From Collinsella ihumii (lineage in GTDB: Bacteria; Actinomycetota; Coriobacteriia; Coriobacteriales; Coriobacteriaceae), in contig NZ_FCOU01000003.1 in NCBI RefSeq assembly GCF_900046475.1, forward strand, positions 95,712 through 159,711: a stretch of 64,000 nt of DNA, given 5' to 3'. Of the stretch, positions 1-8,507 are shown piece by piece. The notes under the pieces are model-generated. The model ran no database searches. It was not told the DNA's origin and worked only from the letters and a program-made list of their open reading frames with translations. Positions within the stretch are counted from its first letter, which is position 1; each line of letters starts with the position of its first letter. The position numbers and the translations under genes are program-made.

Positions 1-614
1 ATCACGACCATGCCGCCCGCGATGGCCGTCAGATCGTCATCGTCGAGTTCACCCTGGATCTTGTCCAAATCGTCGATCCCCGAACCGTTCCATGCGGGCG
101 CCGCAGGCACCCTCTCGGGCTCGGGCGCCGCCCAGCGCTTCACGATGCGAACCTCGTTCGCGCCATCGACGCGCCGGTAGAAGCACTCGTCCATAAGGCC
201 CTTCACCATCACGATGCCAAGGCCTCCGATCGGTGCCTCCTCGACGCTGTCCGCCTTCAAGGGCCGCGCCGCCGCATAACTGAACGGGTCGAACGGGACG
301 CCCCAGTCGGTGAGCGTCACCGTAACCGTGTGCGCATCGCCGTCGACGGTCACGGACAGCTCGATATCGCCGACCGACGCGTACGCATAGGAGGCGACGT
401 TGACGAACAGCTCCTCCACGGCGATGCGGATGTCGTTTTTGACCTTGAGCGGGACACCGTCCACGCGATCGAGCACGGCGACCAGCACATCCTGCGCGGT
501 CTCCTCGTTGGCCATCACCGCTTTCAGGCGGCAGCGATCGTGCGCAAGGGACGTGTCGGCAGGAGCGTCCGCGGCGGCATGCGTTGCGTCGTGCGACAAC
601 GAGCTTGCATCCAT
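1..614 (-). CDS. HATPase-domain anti-sigma-type protein (RsbW-like), 3' end cut by window
   Basis: The reading frame starts at ATG 614, six bases after an AGGAGGG ribosome site, and stays open to the left edge of the window (204 codons seen). The fold is that of the small serine-kinase/anti-sigma ATPases. The N-box is EELFVN (residues 68-72), the G1 box is DWGVPFDP (from 103), and the glycine loop GGLGIVMVKG is around 130-139. Known members bind ATP and an anti-sigma or anti-anti-sigma partner. A C-terminal tail after residue 165 is rich in Asp. No sigma factor or STAS partner is visible, but the downstream neighbour lies outside the window. The ATPase fold is certain; the partner and role are inferred. 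Confidence 0.85.
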   Translation of the reverse strand, partial: MDASSLSHDATHAAADAPADTSLAHDRCRLKAVMANEETAQDVLVAVLDRVDGVPLKVKNDIRIAVEELFVNVASYAYASVGDIELSVTVDGDAHTVTVTLTDWGVPFDPFSYAAARPLKADSVEEAPIGGLGIVMVKGLMDECFYRRVDGANEVRIVKRWAAPEPERVPAAPAWNGSGIDDLDKIQGELDDDDLTAIAGGMVV

Positions 615-848
615 GGCGGTCCCTCCTGCATAGGGCGCGCGGGCGCCCGATATGTATCCCATGTTCTCCTTCACAAGGATACGTAAAAAAGCTCCGGCAC
701 ATCCGACAAAAAGAGCAGAAGGCGCGATTTTGGGAATAAATATCCCGTCCGAAAGGGACCCTAGGCGGCCTTTCTCTCGCCGTGAGGCGCATTCACTCTC
801 CCATCGCGAGCTTTCACTCCGCTTAACCATGCGGGAACACGGCGCGCG

Positions 849-854
849 TATAAT
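849..854 (+). promoter_or_regulatory. Probable -10 box of the LytTR gene
   Basis: TATAAT lies 63 bases before the chosen ATG at 918. The best upstream match to a -35 box (TTAACC at 823-828) has a long 20-bp spacer, so only the -10 element is well supported. The rest of the 300-base gap between 615 and 917 holds no gene that I can support. Confidence 0.4.
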
Positions 855-917
855 ATGGCAATCGGCTCGGGTATACCCTGATGCCGCATGGAGCCAGACG
901 ACCGTCGGGGGTATCTC

Positions 918-1835
918 ATGGCAGCACATACGTCGTCATATGACGCGTCGCATCGCACGCCTGGCGACGCTGCGCCCGCAAGCAGCGCCGGCGCGCTCCA
1001 ACGTGAACCCCTCGAGCAGCTCCCTGCAATCGTCGAGCGCGTCATCGCGTCCTATTACGCCAAGGACTACCAGCCCCTGCTCGACCGCGCGACGAGCGAC
1101 TGCATCTTCATCGGCGCGGGCAACATGGTCTTCAACGGCCGGGACGACATGCTCCGCCAGCTGCCCGAGATCGAGACCGCGCCCTCGATCTTCCTGCGCA
1201 ACGCGCGCTTCGGCTTCGTCGGCCGTCCCAGCGCCGACGCGACGGACGCCACGGTGTACGGCACGTACCGCCTGTTCACCGGGGCGCGCGAGCCCGTTCT
1301 GCTCGCAGCCAAACAGCGCATCACCGTCTGCTGCTCGCTGGTCGACGGCATCTGGAAGGCATACCACGTCCACTCCTCCAACGAATGGAACGAGCTGGTG
1401 GGCGAAGACGTGTTCCCGCTGCAGATCAGCATGGAAACCTACGCGTACGTGCGCGGCATCCTGCAGGCGGGCCAGCGCGCAGGCAACCTGCCCACCCGCG
1501 TCGCGCTCGGAACGAGCAAGGCGACCCGCTATGTGGACCCGACGCAGGTCCTCTATATCGAAGCCGACGGCAAACGCAGCACGCTGCACCTTGCCGACGG
1601 CGACACGATCACGCTGAACGTCCTGCTCAACGACATCCAACCCCAACTCCCGGGCACGTTCTTCCGCGTCCACCGCAGTTTCGTCGTCAACTCCGCCCAG
1701 GTAAGCGGCATCCGCAAGTTCACGCTCGAGCTCTCGGACGGCACGCAGATCCCCATCCCCGAGCGCCGTTACAGCATCGTGCGCCGCGAGATGGCGCTTC
1801 GCGTCACGGGCGGCCTCGACCCCCAGAAGAGCTGA
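918..1835 (+). CDS. SnoaL-like sensor domain fused to LytTR DNA-binding domain
   Basis: This 305-residue protein has two parts. Residues 36-155 look like a SnoaL/NTF2-type alpha+beta barrel (FIGAGNMVFNGRDDM, then a beta-rich stretch ending WKAYHVHSS). Residues about 201-295 are a LytTR domain, with YIEADGKR, the helix LPGTFFRVHRSFVVN and the terminal IPIPERRYS. LytTR domains bind DNA and usually sit behind a response-regulator receiver; here the receiver is replaced by a possible small-ligand pocket. ATG 918 is preferred over 888 because CGGGGGT lies just before it. It is a single gene with no histidine kinase nearby. The DNA-binding call is strong; the ligand-sensing role is inferred. Confidence 0.8.
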   Translation: MAAHTSSYDASHRTPGDAAPASSAGALQREPLEQLPAIVERVIASYYAKDYQPLLDRATSDCIFIGAGNMVFNGRDDMLRQLPEIETAPSIFLRNARFGFVGRPSADATDATVYGTYRLFTGAREPVLLAAKQRITVCCSLVDGIWKAYHVHSSNEWNELVGEDVFPLQISMETYAYVRGILQAGQRAGNLPTRVALGTSKATRYVDPTQVLYIEADGKRSTLHLADGDTITLNVLLNDIQPQLPGTFFRVHRSFVVNSAQVSGIRKFTLELSDGTQIPIPERRYSIVRREMALRVTGGLDPQKS

Positions 1836-1902
1836 CGGCACGGCGCGGCCCCGCCCGACAAGCGCGCCGAAGCCTGATCGGTCGACGCGCACTAGATCCA
1901 CG

Positions 1903-1928
1903 CCTCGTTCATTCATGAATGAACGAGG
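1903..1928. repeat. 26-bp perfect palindrome containing TTCATTCATGAATGAA (copy 1)
   Basis: CCTCGTTCATT is followed by CATG and then its exact inverse. The inner 16 bp (1908-1923) recur exactly at 1973-1988. No T-run follows, so it fits an operator better than a terminator. Confidence 0.6.
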
Positions 1929-1972
1929 GCCGTTTCGGCATTTCCGCAGGATTCGATTGTTTGACGCCCCTC

Positions 1973-1988
1973 TTCATTCATGAATGAA
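1973..1988. repeat. 16-bp palindrome TTCATTCATGAATGAA (copy 2)
   Basis: An exact second copy of the palindrome core, 65 bp (about six helical turns) after the first, in the 372-base gap upstream of the surface protease gene. The rest of 1836-2207 has no gene that I can support. Confidence 0.6.
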
Positions 1989-2207
1989 CGGGACGCACCC
2001 GGCGAGGTGAGGCCCCCCGCCGCCCTGCCGGCTACGGCATCACGCCCATCCGACCATGTCCGATGGCAATCTGGAGAGGCGGTACCCCTTTCATTCCCAA
2101 AATCCGCCCGTCTGTTTCCACACGCACGGCGGCACGCCCTGGCATCCTTCATACTTGCTTCTGAATAGCCAATCGCACCGCACCACCCAACCGAGGAAGG
2201 ATGTTCC

Positions 2208-4757
2208 ATGAAGCGTCCCGAAGGATTCTGGAAGCAATGCTGCACCTCGCTCATTCGCCGCAGCGCCGTCGCGCTCTCGCTCGCCGTCGGCTTCTCGCTC
2301 GCCGCGGCGCCCGTCGCAAGCGCCCTCGAGGCGAGCCCGCTGGACAGCCACAACAGCGCGCTCAACTTCGCGTCCGATACCACCGGCGTCGACCTGCTCT
2401 CCGCAGACGAGCTGCCCGCCTCGTTCGACCTGCGCGATCGCGGCGTCGTGACGCCCGTCAAGAACCAGGGCGTCTGGAGCACGTGCTGGGGATTCGCCGC
2501 CGTCGCGGCCGCCGAGACCAGCCTGCTCTCCGATCTCAACACCACGTACGAGCGAACCGGCCTCGACCTGTCGGAACGGCAGCTCGCATATTTCTCGACC
2601 ACGGCCCTGCCCGACGGCGAGGAAGGCGACCGCCTCTACAACGACCAGGGCGGCGAGGGCATGCACAACGTGCTGCTCGAAAATGGCGATCTTCCCGATG
2701 ACGAAACCATGGAGGACATCCTCGGCTACCAGCCGCAAAGCGCTCCCCTCCTCTATGGCGGCCTCAGCGCATATGCCACCTCGCTCTATTCGTCAGGCAT
2801 CGGCCCCATCTCCGAGTCGCTCGCTCCCTATCAAAACGACGAGGGCATCCTGCATCCATCGGGGAAGATGTACGCCGCGTCCGGCACCTGGGCACTCGAC
2901 GAGAGCCTTCGCCTGCAGACCGGCGCGCAGCTCGAGGAGTCCCTCATGCTCCCGTGCCCCGCCACCTTTAACGAAGACGGAACCTATTCGTACGACGAGC
3001 GCGCCACCCGCGCCATCAAAGAGCAGCTTACGGAAGGCCGCGCGGTCTCAATCGCCCTCTACGCCGACCAGTCGCACGCCAGCGACGAGCTTGCCGCCGA
3101 CGGCTTCATGAACGCCACGACCTGGGCCAACTACGGCTACGAATATGCGCCGGCGAACCACGCGGTCACCATCGTGGGCTGGGATGACACCTATGCGGCC
3201 GAGAACTTCGGCACCCCCGACCCCGAGACCGGCGAGGTCGACCCGTCGCATCGCCCGCCTGCCGACGGCGCATGGATCGTCAAGAACAGCTGGGGCGCCG
3301 AGAGCAGCGAGTTTCCGAACCAAGCCAGCTGGGGCGACGACGGCTACTTCTACCTCTCCTATTACGATCAGACGCTCACCATGCCCGAGGCGTTCGTTCT
3401 CGACGCCGAGCACCTGGGCACCGACGAGCTCGAACCGTTCTACACCAACCAGTACGACTACCTCCCGACATGCAAGCAGGGCGCATACAGCGCCACCGAA
3501 AGGCTCAGCGGCGCGAACATCTTTACCGCTGAAGGCCCTCAGGTCATCGACCGGCTGTCCTGCGAGACCGTCAAGCCCAACACCACGGTCACCTACCAGC
3601 TGTACCGCCTGAACGAGGGGGCGACCGGCCCCACCGACGGCGAGCTGCTGGTCACGTTGAGCGATACCTACGAGTACGGTGGCTACCACCTCATCGAGAT
3701 TCCCGAGTCGGACCACGACAAGACGCGCATGGCGACCGGCGAGCGCTTCTCGGTCGTCGTGACCGAATACTGCAACGACGACGCGACCTACTACGTCCCC
3801 CTGCAGGCTCAAGCCAGCAAGCAGCAGCGCGATGCACAGGTCGCCGACCTCTACGCCCAGGAAAACGAGACGCATGCGCTCGCGAGCAAGGCCGCCGAGA
3901 GCATCTCCGAGCGCTATTTCGACGAGCATGAGGGCGCGACGGATGAGGATTATCAGGCCTGGTCGCAGGAAAACGCACAGGCCATCCAGGACGAGATCGA
4001 CGACTACGTCACCGTGCAGATCGAGGCGATGGCGCCCGTCTATGGGCAAAGCGTCATCAACCGGGGAGAGAGCTTCGTTTTCGACAGCGAGGAGGTGCTC
4101 GACTGGAACGATGCGATCGCCGATTTCCTCACCGAGGAGGAGCTCGCGCTGTGGGCCTTCGACAATCTGCCGTACAAGGCCTATGGCACCGCGGTCGAGC
4201 CGCCGTTTGCCGACATCCCCGCCGACGCGTGGTACTTCGAGGCGGTCGAGTACGCCAAGGAGCACGGCTACATGCACGGCTACGACGATACGGGCCTGTT
4301 CGACCCCGAAGCCACCGTCACACGCGAGCAGGCGGCGTGCGTCATGTACAACTGGCTCGGCAACGGCGCCAAGGTCGAAGCCGCCGACCTGAACGACGTC
4401 GCGCAGGGCACGTACTACAGCGACGCCGTCAACTGGGCCGTCAAGAACAAGATCATGAACGGCTACGGCGACGGCACCTTCGGCGTGGGCGACTCGCTCA
4501 CCCGCGAGCAGTTCGCCTGCATTCTGGCCAACGCGCTCTCCGCCGAGCCCGGGGATGTGGGGGCGATCGAGGGCATGCTCGGGGCCGACCGGGTTTCCGA
4601 CTGGGCGGAAAGCGGCGTCGCCTGGGCGGTCGAGCACGGCGTCATGAACGGCGTCGAGACCGAGGACGGCCAGCGCGACCTGCAGCCGCAGGCGAGCGTG
4701 AGCCGCGCACAAATCGCCGCGTTCGTCATGAACTTCCTGGAAAGCGGCGTCGCGTAG
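2208..4757 (+). CDS. Secreted papain-like (C1) cysteine protease with lectin-like domain and three SLH repeats
   Basis: This 849-residue exported protein starts with a signal peptide (basic start, hydrophobic core, APVASA cleavage region near residue 40). The C1 catalytic set is complete: NQGVWSTCWG (Cys93), NHAVTIVGW (His318) and VKNSWG (Asn360). Residues about 410-520 resemble the lectin-like module that follows the protease domain in clostridial Cwp84-type enzymes. Three SLH repeats lie at about 665-716, 726-770 and 795-845 and should anchor it to pyruvylated wall polymer. GAGGAAGGA precedes the ATG. By analogy it could process surface-layer or host-matrix proteins; the substrate is unknown. 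Confidence 0.9.
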   Translation: MKRPEGFWKQCCTSLIRRSAVALSLAVGFSLAAAPVASALEASPLDSHNSALNFASDTTGVDLLSADELPASFDLRDRGVVTPVKNQGVWSTCWGFAAVAAAETSLLSDLNTTYERTGLDLSERQLAYFSTTALPDGEEGDRLYNDQGGEGMHNVLLENGDLPDDETMEDILGYQPQSAPLLYGGLSAYATSLYSSGIGPISESLAPYQNDEGILHPSGKMYAASGTWALDESLRLQTGAQLEESLMLPCPATFNEDGTYSYDERATRAIKEQLTEGRAVSIALYADQSHASDELAADGFMNATTWANYGYEYAPANHAVTIVGWDDTYAAENFGTPDPETGEVDPSHRPPADGAWIVKNSWGAESSEFPNQASWGDDGYFYLSYYDQTLTMPEAFVLDAEHLGTDELEPFYTNQYDYLPTCKQGAYSATERLSGANIFTAEGPQVIDRLSCETVKPNTTVTYQLYRLNEGATGPTDGELLVTLSDTYEYGGYHLIEIPESDHDKTRMATGERFSVVVTEYCNDDATYYVPLQAQASKQQRDAQVADLYAQENETHALASKAAESISERYFDEHEGATDEDYQAWSQENAQAIQDEIDDYVTVQIEAMAPVYGQSVINRGESFVFDSEEVLDWNDAIADFLTEEELALWAFDNLPYKAYGTAVEPPFADIPADAWYFEAVEYAKEHGYMHGYDDTGLFDPEATVTREQAACVMYNWLGNGAKVEAADLNDVAQGTYYSDAVNWAVKNKIMNGYGDGTFGVGDSLTREQFACILANALSAEPGDVGAIEGMLGADRVSDWAESGVAWAVEHGVMNGVETEDGQRDLQPQASVSRAQIAAFVMNFLESGVA

Positions 4758-4768
4758 CGTGTATGAAC

Positions 4769-4790
4769 GGGCGGCCCCACAGGGCCGCCC
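4769..4790 (+). terminator. GC-rich hairpin after the SLH protease gene
   Basis: GGGCGGCCC, a CACA loop and GGGCCGCCC lie 12 bases after the stop codon. There is no T-run, so termination is inferred from stem and position only. Confidence 0.5.
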
Positions 4791-4882
4791 CGGTGCAAAT
4801 TGGGGACGTACCTTCCGCATGCACTCTTGCACGCCAAGCGTGCAAGAGTGCATGCGGAAGGTACGTCCCCAATTTGCACCGG
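4790..4882. repeat. 93-bp perfect hairpin, GGGGACGTACC family copy 1
   Basis: Two exactly complementary 44-base arms flank a CCAAG loop. The arm carries GGGGACGTACCTTCCGCATG, which recurs in hairpins at 9033-9117, 38134-38201 and the cluster at 43654-44009. It is intergenic. Confidence 0.85.
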
Positions 4883-5183
4883 TGGCGAGCGCGTCGGCAG
4901 TTGTCTTCTCGGCGTGAAGAAAACGTAAGGCCTTCCTGATACTTTGACTTCCACTGCGATTTGGCAGAGCCCTTGCGGTATCGTGAGCGCGGCCAAAACG
5001 TGGCCGGGAAACGCTGACCAATTTCTTTCGCGCCCGGCGGCGCCGTAATGAGACGGATACGGACAAAGATATGGCAAGGCTGCGCCCGAGCAGCCTGAAC
5101 GTGCAAGCGCTCGCACAGGAGCAGCTGACACGAAAGAGATTGCTCAACATTTCCTCAAGTTACCGCAACGGAAGGGGGCATCC
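4883..5183 (+). other. Long leader upstream of corA, possibly structured
   Basis: About 300 bases without a supported gene precede corA. The half near corA has hairpin-forming segments (GGCTGC...GCAGCC at about 5075-5092). It also has a 43-codon frame (ATG 5071 to TGA 5203) that overlaps the corA start at 5184 but has a poor ribosome site. A magnesium-responsive leader would fit the downstream gene, but I could not match the conserved M-box core. Confidence 0.3.
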
Positions 5184-6155
5184 ATGGTCGAGTGCTTCAT
5201 GACCGGACTTGATGGCATCACAACGAAAATCGATAATCCGGAACCCGGATGCTGGGTCAACGTCGTCAATCCCTCACCCGATGAGACGTCGTGGCTCGAG
5301 AGCACCGTCGGCATCGTGCCGGAATTCGTGCGCTCCGCCCTCGACGAGGAGGAGACCTCGCACATCGACTACGACGAGGATGTCAACCAGACCCTCGTCA
5401 TCGTCGACTACCCGAGCGCAGAAGACGTCGAGGACATGCAGGATCCCTCGATGCTGCAGTACACCACGCTGCCCATCTCGATCATCTTTCTGCGCAACCA
5501 GAACATCATCGTGACGGTCAGTCTGCAGGAAAGCCCGATCGTGCAGGATATGGCCTCCGGTCGCGTCCGTCAGGTCAACACCCGCATGCGCACGCGCTTT
5601 TTGCTGCAGATGCTGCTGCGCATCTCGCAGAGCTACCTGGTGTGCCTGCGCCGCATCGACCGCCTGTCGACCAAAACCGAACAGCACCTCTACGGCTCCA
5701 TGCGCAACGAGGAGCTGCTGCAGATGCTGTCGCTCGAGAAGTCGCTCGTCTACTTCTCCACATCGCTCAAATCCGCCGAGGTCACGCTCAACAAGATCAT
5801 GCACGGGCACATGATCACCCTCTATGAGGAGGATCAGGACCTCATGGAGGACGTCATGATCGAGGTCCATCAGGCCCAGGAGATGTGCAACATCTACAGC
5901 AACATCCTGTCGGGCACCATGGACGCCTACGCGAGCGTGATCTCCAACAACCTGAACATCGTCATGAAGGTGCTGACGGTCATCACCATCGTGATGGCCA
6001 TCCCCAACATCGTCTTCGGCTTCTACGGCATGAACGTGGGCCTGCCGTTCGAAGGCCTTCCCTTTGTGGACTCGTGGCTATTCCCGACGCTGCTGGCCGT
6101 TGCGGCCTGCCTGGTCGCAGCCTACATCTTCAAGCGCAAGGGACTTTGGCGCTAG
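5184..6155 (+). CDS. corA: CorA-family divalent cation transporter
   Basis: The 323-residue protein has the CorA plan: a large acidic N-terminal cytoplasmic domain, a long helical stretch, and two C-terminal membrane segments (about 255-280 and 293-317). The signature GMN is at residues 282-284 (FYGMNVGLP). The end KRKGLWR is basic, as usual. Family members form pentameric channels for Mg2+ and sometimes Co2+ or Ni2+. GGAAGGGGG precedes ATG 5184 at good spacing. It stands alone with a long leader, which hints at 5'-UTR control. Function as a metal channel is secure; ion preference is not. Confidence 0.9.
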   Translation: MVECFMTGLDGITTKIDNPEPGCWVNVVNPSPDETSWLESTVGIVPEFVRSALDEEETSHIDYDEDVNQTLVIVDYPSAEDVEDMQDPSMLQYTTLPISIIFLRNQNIIVTVSLQESPIVQDMASGRVRQVNTRMRTRFLLQMLLRISQSYLVCLRRIDRLSTKTEQHLYGSMRNEELLQMLSLEKSLVYFSTSLKSAEVTLNKIMHGHMITLYEEDQDLMEDVMIEVHQAQEMCNIYSNILSGTMDAYASVISNNLNIVMKVLTVITIVMAIPNIVFGFYGMNVGLPFEGLPFVDSWLFPTLLAVAACLVAAYIFKRKGLWR

Positions 6156-6284
6156 AGATAGCTGCCGTCGCGGCGGCCGGCGCGGGCGGCGCGGCCGGGC
6201 CTCACCCATCCATGGAATCGGCTCGGAGATGCTGCGGCGTTTGCACATCCGTGGTAGAGTTGCTTCCAAATGAAAGGAGCACTT

Positions 6285-7358
6285 GTGACATCTCTGTGCC
6301 AGCGCGCCGGTGCCGTCGCGGCATCTGCGGCTTTTGCCCTCGCTCTCGGCGGCGCCTTCGCCCAGCCCGCGTGGGCCAGCTCGTTTATCGACGTTCCCGC
6401 AGGCCATTGGGCCGAAATCTCCGGTGTGATCGACGATGCCGTCGAGCAGGGCATCGTCAAGGGAGACAACGGGTACCTGCGCCCTGACGACCAGGTCACG
6501 CGCGCCGAGGTCGCCACGATGCTCATGCGCATCGCCGGCGTGTCCGCAGGCGAGTTCCCCGATACCAACGAGACCCCGTTCGTCGACCTTGCCGACGGGC
6601 AGTGGTACACCGCCTCCATCAACTGGGCCTACGAGGCCGGCATCATCAGCGGAACCCGAGGCTACGTGCGCCCCGAGGCCGCCGTCTCCCGCGAGGAGCT
6701 CGCGTGCATGCTCGGCAACTTCATGACCAGCGTCACCGGGACCTCCCTGAGCGGAGACACGTCCTGCCTGAATGCGTATTCCGACCGCGGCTCGATCAAC
6801 AGCTGGGCGCTCCAGAGCATGGTATGGGCCGTCGACTCCGGCATCCTGGGCGGCAGCGCGCAGCTGATGCCGACGGCGAGCGCGAGCCGCGCCGAAGCCG
6901 CTAAGATGCTCGTCGTGTTCAACGGGATTCTGGACGATTTCGAGAACGCGCCCGCGGATGACGACATCATCGACGGCTCCGTTGGAGACGATACCAGCGC
7001 GGTCGGCACCGCCGCAGTCGAGCTCGCGCTGCAGTACGAGGGCTTCCCGTACGCATACGGCGGCGACTCGCCCGAGGAGGGTTTCGACTGCTCCGGCCTG
7101 GTCTATTACGTCTATAGCCGTCTGGGCTACACTCTGCCGCACGGCTCGAACAGCCAGCTCGACTACTTCAGGGAGCATGCGACCCGCTTTGTGACCGACG
7201 AGGACGACCTGCACTACGGCGACGTCGTCTTCTTCCCCGGTCACGTGGCGTTCTACGTGGGCGACGGCATCTGCTTCGGCGCCCGCAAGCCCGGCACGCC
7301 GGCAAGCGAGTGCCCCATGTACGCCTTCGGTGAGTTCCTGGGCGGCGGGCAGCTGTAA
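6285..7358 (+). CDS. SLH-anchored NlpC/P60 cell-wall hydrolase
   Basis: GTG 6285 is chosen because AAGGAG at 6274-6279 is five bases upstream; an in-frame ATG at 6270 would lie before that site. The 357-residue product has a signal peptide ending near QPAWAS, then three SLH repeats (about residues 30-75, 90-140 and 155-200) and a C-terminal NlpC/P60 domain. Catalytic residues are Cys269 in FDCSGLV and His320 in GHVAFYVG. NlpC/P60 enzymes cut peptide stems in peptidoglycan. It shares the SLH anchoring mode with the protease at 2208-4757, and probably acts in wall remodelling. Confidence 0.9.
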   Translation: MTSLCQRAGAVAASAAFALALGGAFAQPAWASSFIDVPAGHWAEISGVIDDAVEQGIVKGDNGYLRPDDQVTRAEVATMLMRIAGVSAGEFPDTNETPFVDLADGQWYTASINWAYEAGIISGTRGYVRPEAAVSREELACMLGNFMTSVTGTSLSGDTSCLNAYSDRGSINSWALQSMVWAVDSGILGGSAQLMPTASASRAEAAKMLVVFNGILDDFENAPADDDIIDGSVGDDTSAVGTAAVELALQYEGFPYAYGGDSPEEGFDCSGLVYYVYSRLGYTLPHGSNSQLDYFREHATRFVTDEDDLHYGDVVFFPGHVAFYVGDGICFGARKPGTPASECPMYAFGEFLGGGQL

Positions 7359-7382
7359 AGCGGCCGCCCGCGCCGCCTTCGC

Positions 7383-8459
7383 TCAGCCGCGCGCCACGAG
7401 CGGGGCATCCGTCTCGCCTGCGCACCCATCGGTATCGATATCCCCGCCCTCGAGCAGCAGGACGATATCGGCATGGAAGGCCAAGCCTTCCGAGGAGAGC
7501 TCCAGCTCCCCTCCGGTCACGGCGATCGACGCATTGGTGTGCAGCGCGTCGCGCTCGGCATCGACGGCGAGCGCACCGCCCGTCACCAGCAGATTCGATT
7601 CGGTGCTGATGCCATCGTCACCCGCAGAGAGCGCCACCGACCCGCCGGAGAGGTAGGCGAACCCGGTCTCGGGATCGTCCTCGTCCTTCACATGGATGCC
7701 GTCCTTGCCGGAAGATACCGCCAGCTCGGTCCCCTCGCCCACGCGCACGCTCTTGCGCGCCTTCACGCCATGCCGGGATGCGGTCACCGCGAAGCTGCCG
7801 CCGCAGAAGGCGAGGTCGCGGTTGCATACGATGCCGTGCCCCGCGGGCGAGCTCACCGTGAGCGCACCCGACCCGTTGAACGTGAGGTCGCGGCGCGAGA
7901 AGACCGCACCGTCCACGTTCACGTCGTCGACGGGCTGGAAGGCGCCCTTGCTGACAAGCATGTTCTCGCTGCCCTGCCCGAGCGTGACGTAAACCTTGTC
8001 GGCCTCAAGCACGAGCAGGGCGGCCGAGTTCGAACTTGTCACCCGTGCGCCGTCGAGCACAAGGTGCACCTTGGCGTCCTCGGGCGCGTCGACGACGATC
8101 GAGCCGTCCTGCAGCATCCCGGAAACGCGATAGATCCCCGCCTCCCGAATCGTGACGACCGGTCCGGACACGTCGACCGCCTCGTCCGGGCACGTCGCCC
8201 CCGCGCCGTCCAGCACGATATCGACGACCTCGTCTGCCGCAAAGGATGCATCCCGGTCGCGTTCTGAGAACATCTTGTCGTCGGTGGCGTCGCGAACCTC
8301 TGAGCGAAGGGCCTCGAGCACCTCCTTCTCGGCAGCAGAGCTCTGCTGCTCGATGGCGGGCGCATCGGTTGCTGCAGACCCGGCGACATCATTGCCGGAG
8401 CAGCCGGCCAGCAGCGCAAGCGACGCCAACGTGGTCGCAATCGCACGCGTCCCCTTCAT
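7383..8459 (-). CDS. Lipoprotein with Cthe_2159-like carbohydrate-binding beta-helix
   Basis: The 358-residue product starts with a lipoprotein signal (LLAGC lipobox, Cys about 20). It then has many short beta-helix rungs rich in G, S, V and T, with the pattern seen in carbohydrate-binding Cthe_2159-type proteins (GIYRVSG, GSIVVDAPEDAKVHLVLDG, SGKDGIHVKDEDD, GDDGISTES, DALHTNASI). The prototype binds acidic polysaccharide with calcium. ATG 8459 follows GGAGGGG. It is convergent with the NlpC/P60 gene and divergent from the carbonic anhydrase gene, only 48 bases apart. Family is well supported; ligand is inferred. Confidence 0.75.
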   Translation of the reverse strand: MKGTRAIATTLASLALLAGCSGNDVAGSAATDAPAIEQQSSAAEKEVLEALRSEVRDATDDKMFSERDRDASFAADEVVDIVLDGAGATCPDEAVDVSGPVVTIREAGIYRVSGMLQDGSIVVDAPEDAKVHLVLDGARVTSSNSAALLVLEADKVYVTLGQGSENMLVSKGAFQPVDDVNVDGAVFSRRDLTFNGSGALTVSSPAGHGIVCNRDLAFCGGSFAVTASRHGVKARKSVRVGEGTELAVSSGKDGIHVKDEDDPETGFAYLSGGSVALSAGDDGISTESNLLVTGGALAVDAERDALHTNASIAVTGGELELSSEGLAFHADIVLLLEGGDIDTDGCAGETDAPLVARG

Positions 8460-8507
8460 GCGCGCTCCCCTCCTGCCATGAGGTACCATATCCGTCAAGG
8501 AGGAACC

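Noticed and set aside
1980..2168. 62-codon plus-strand frame
   Set aside because: It starts inside the palindrome, lacks a ribosome site and shows no recognisable pattern.
4883..5183. M-box (ykoK) magnesium riboswitch before corA
   Set aside because: Some local similarity was noticed, but the conserved core could not be aligned by eye; kept only as a structured-leader finding.
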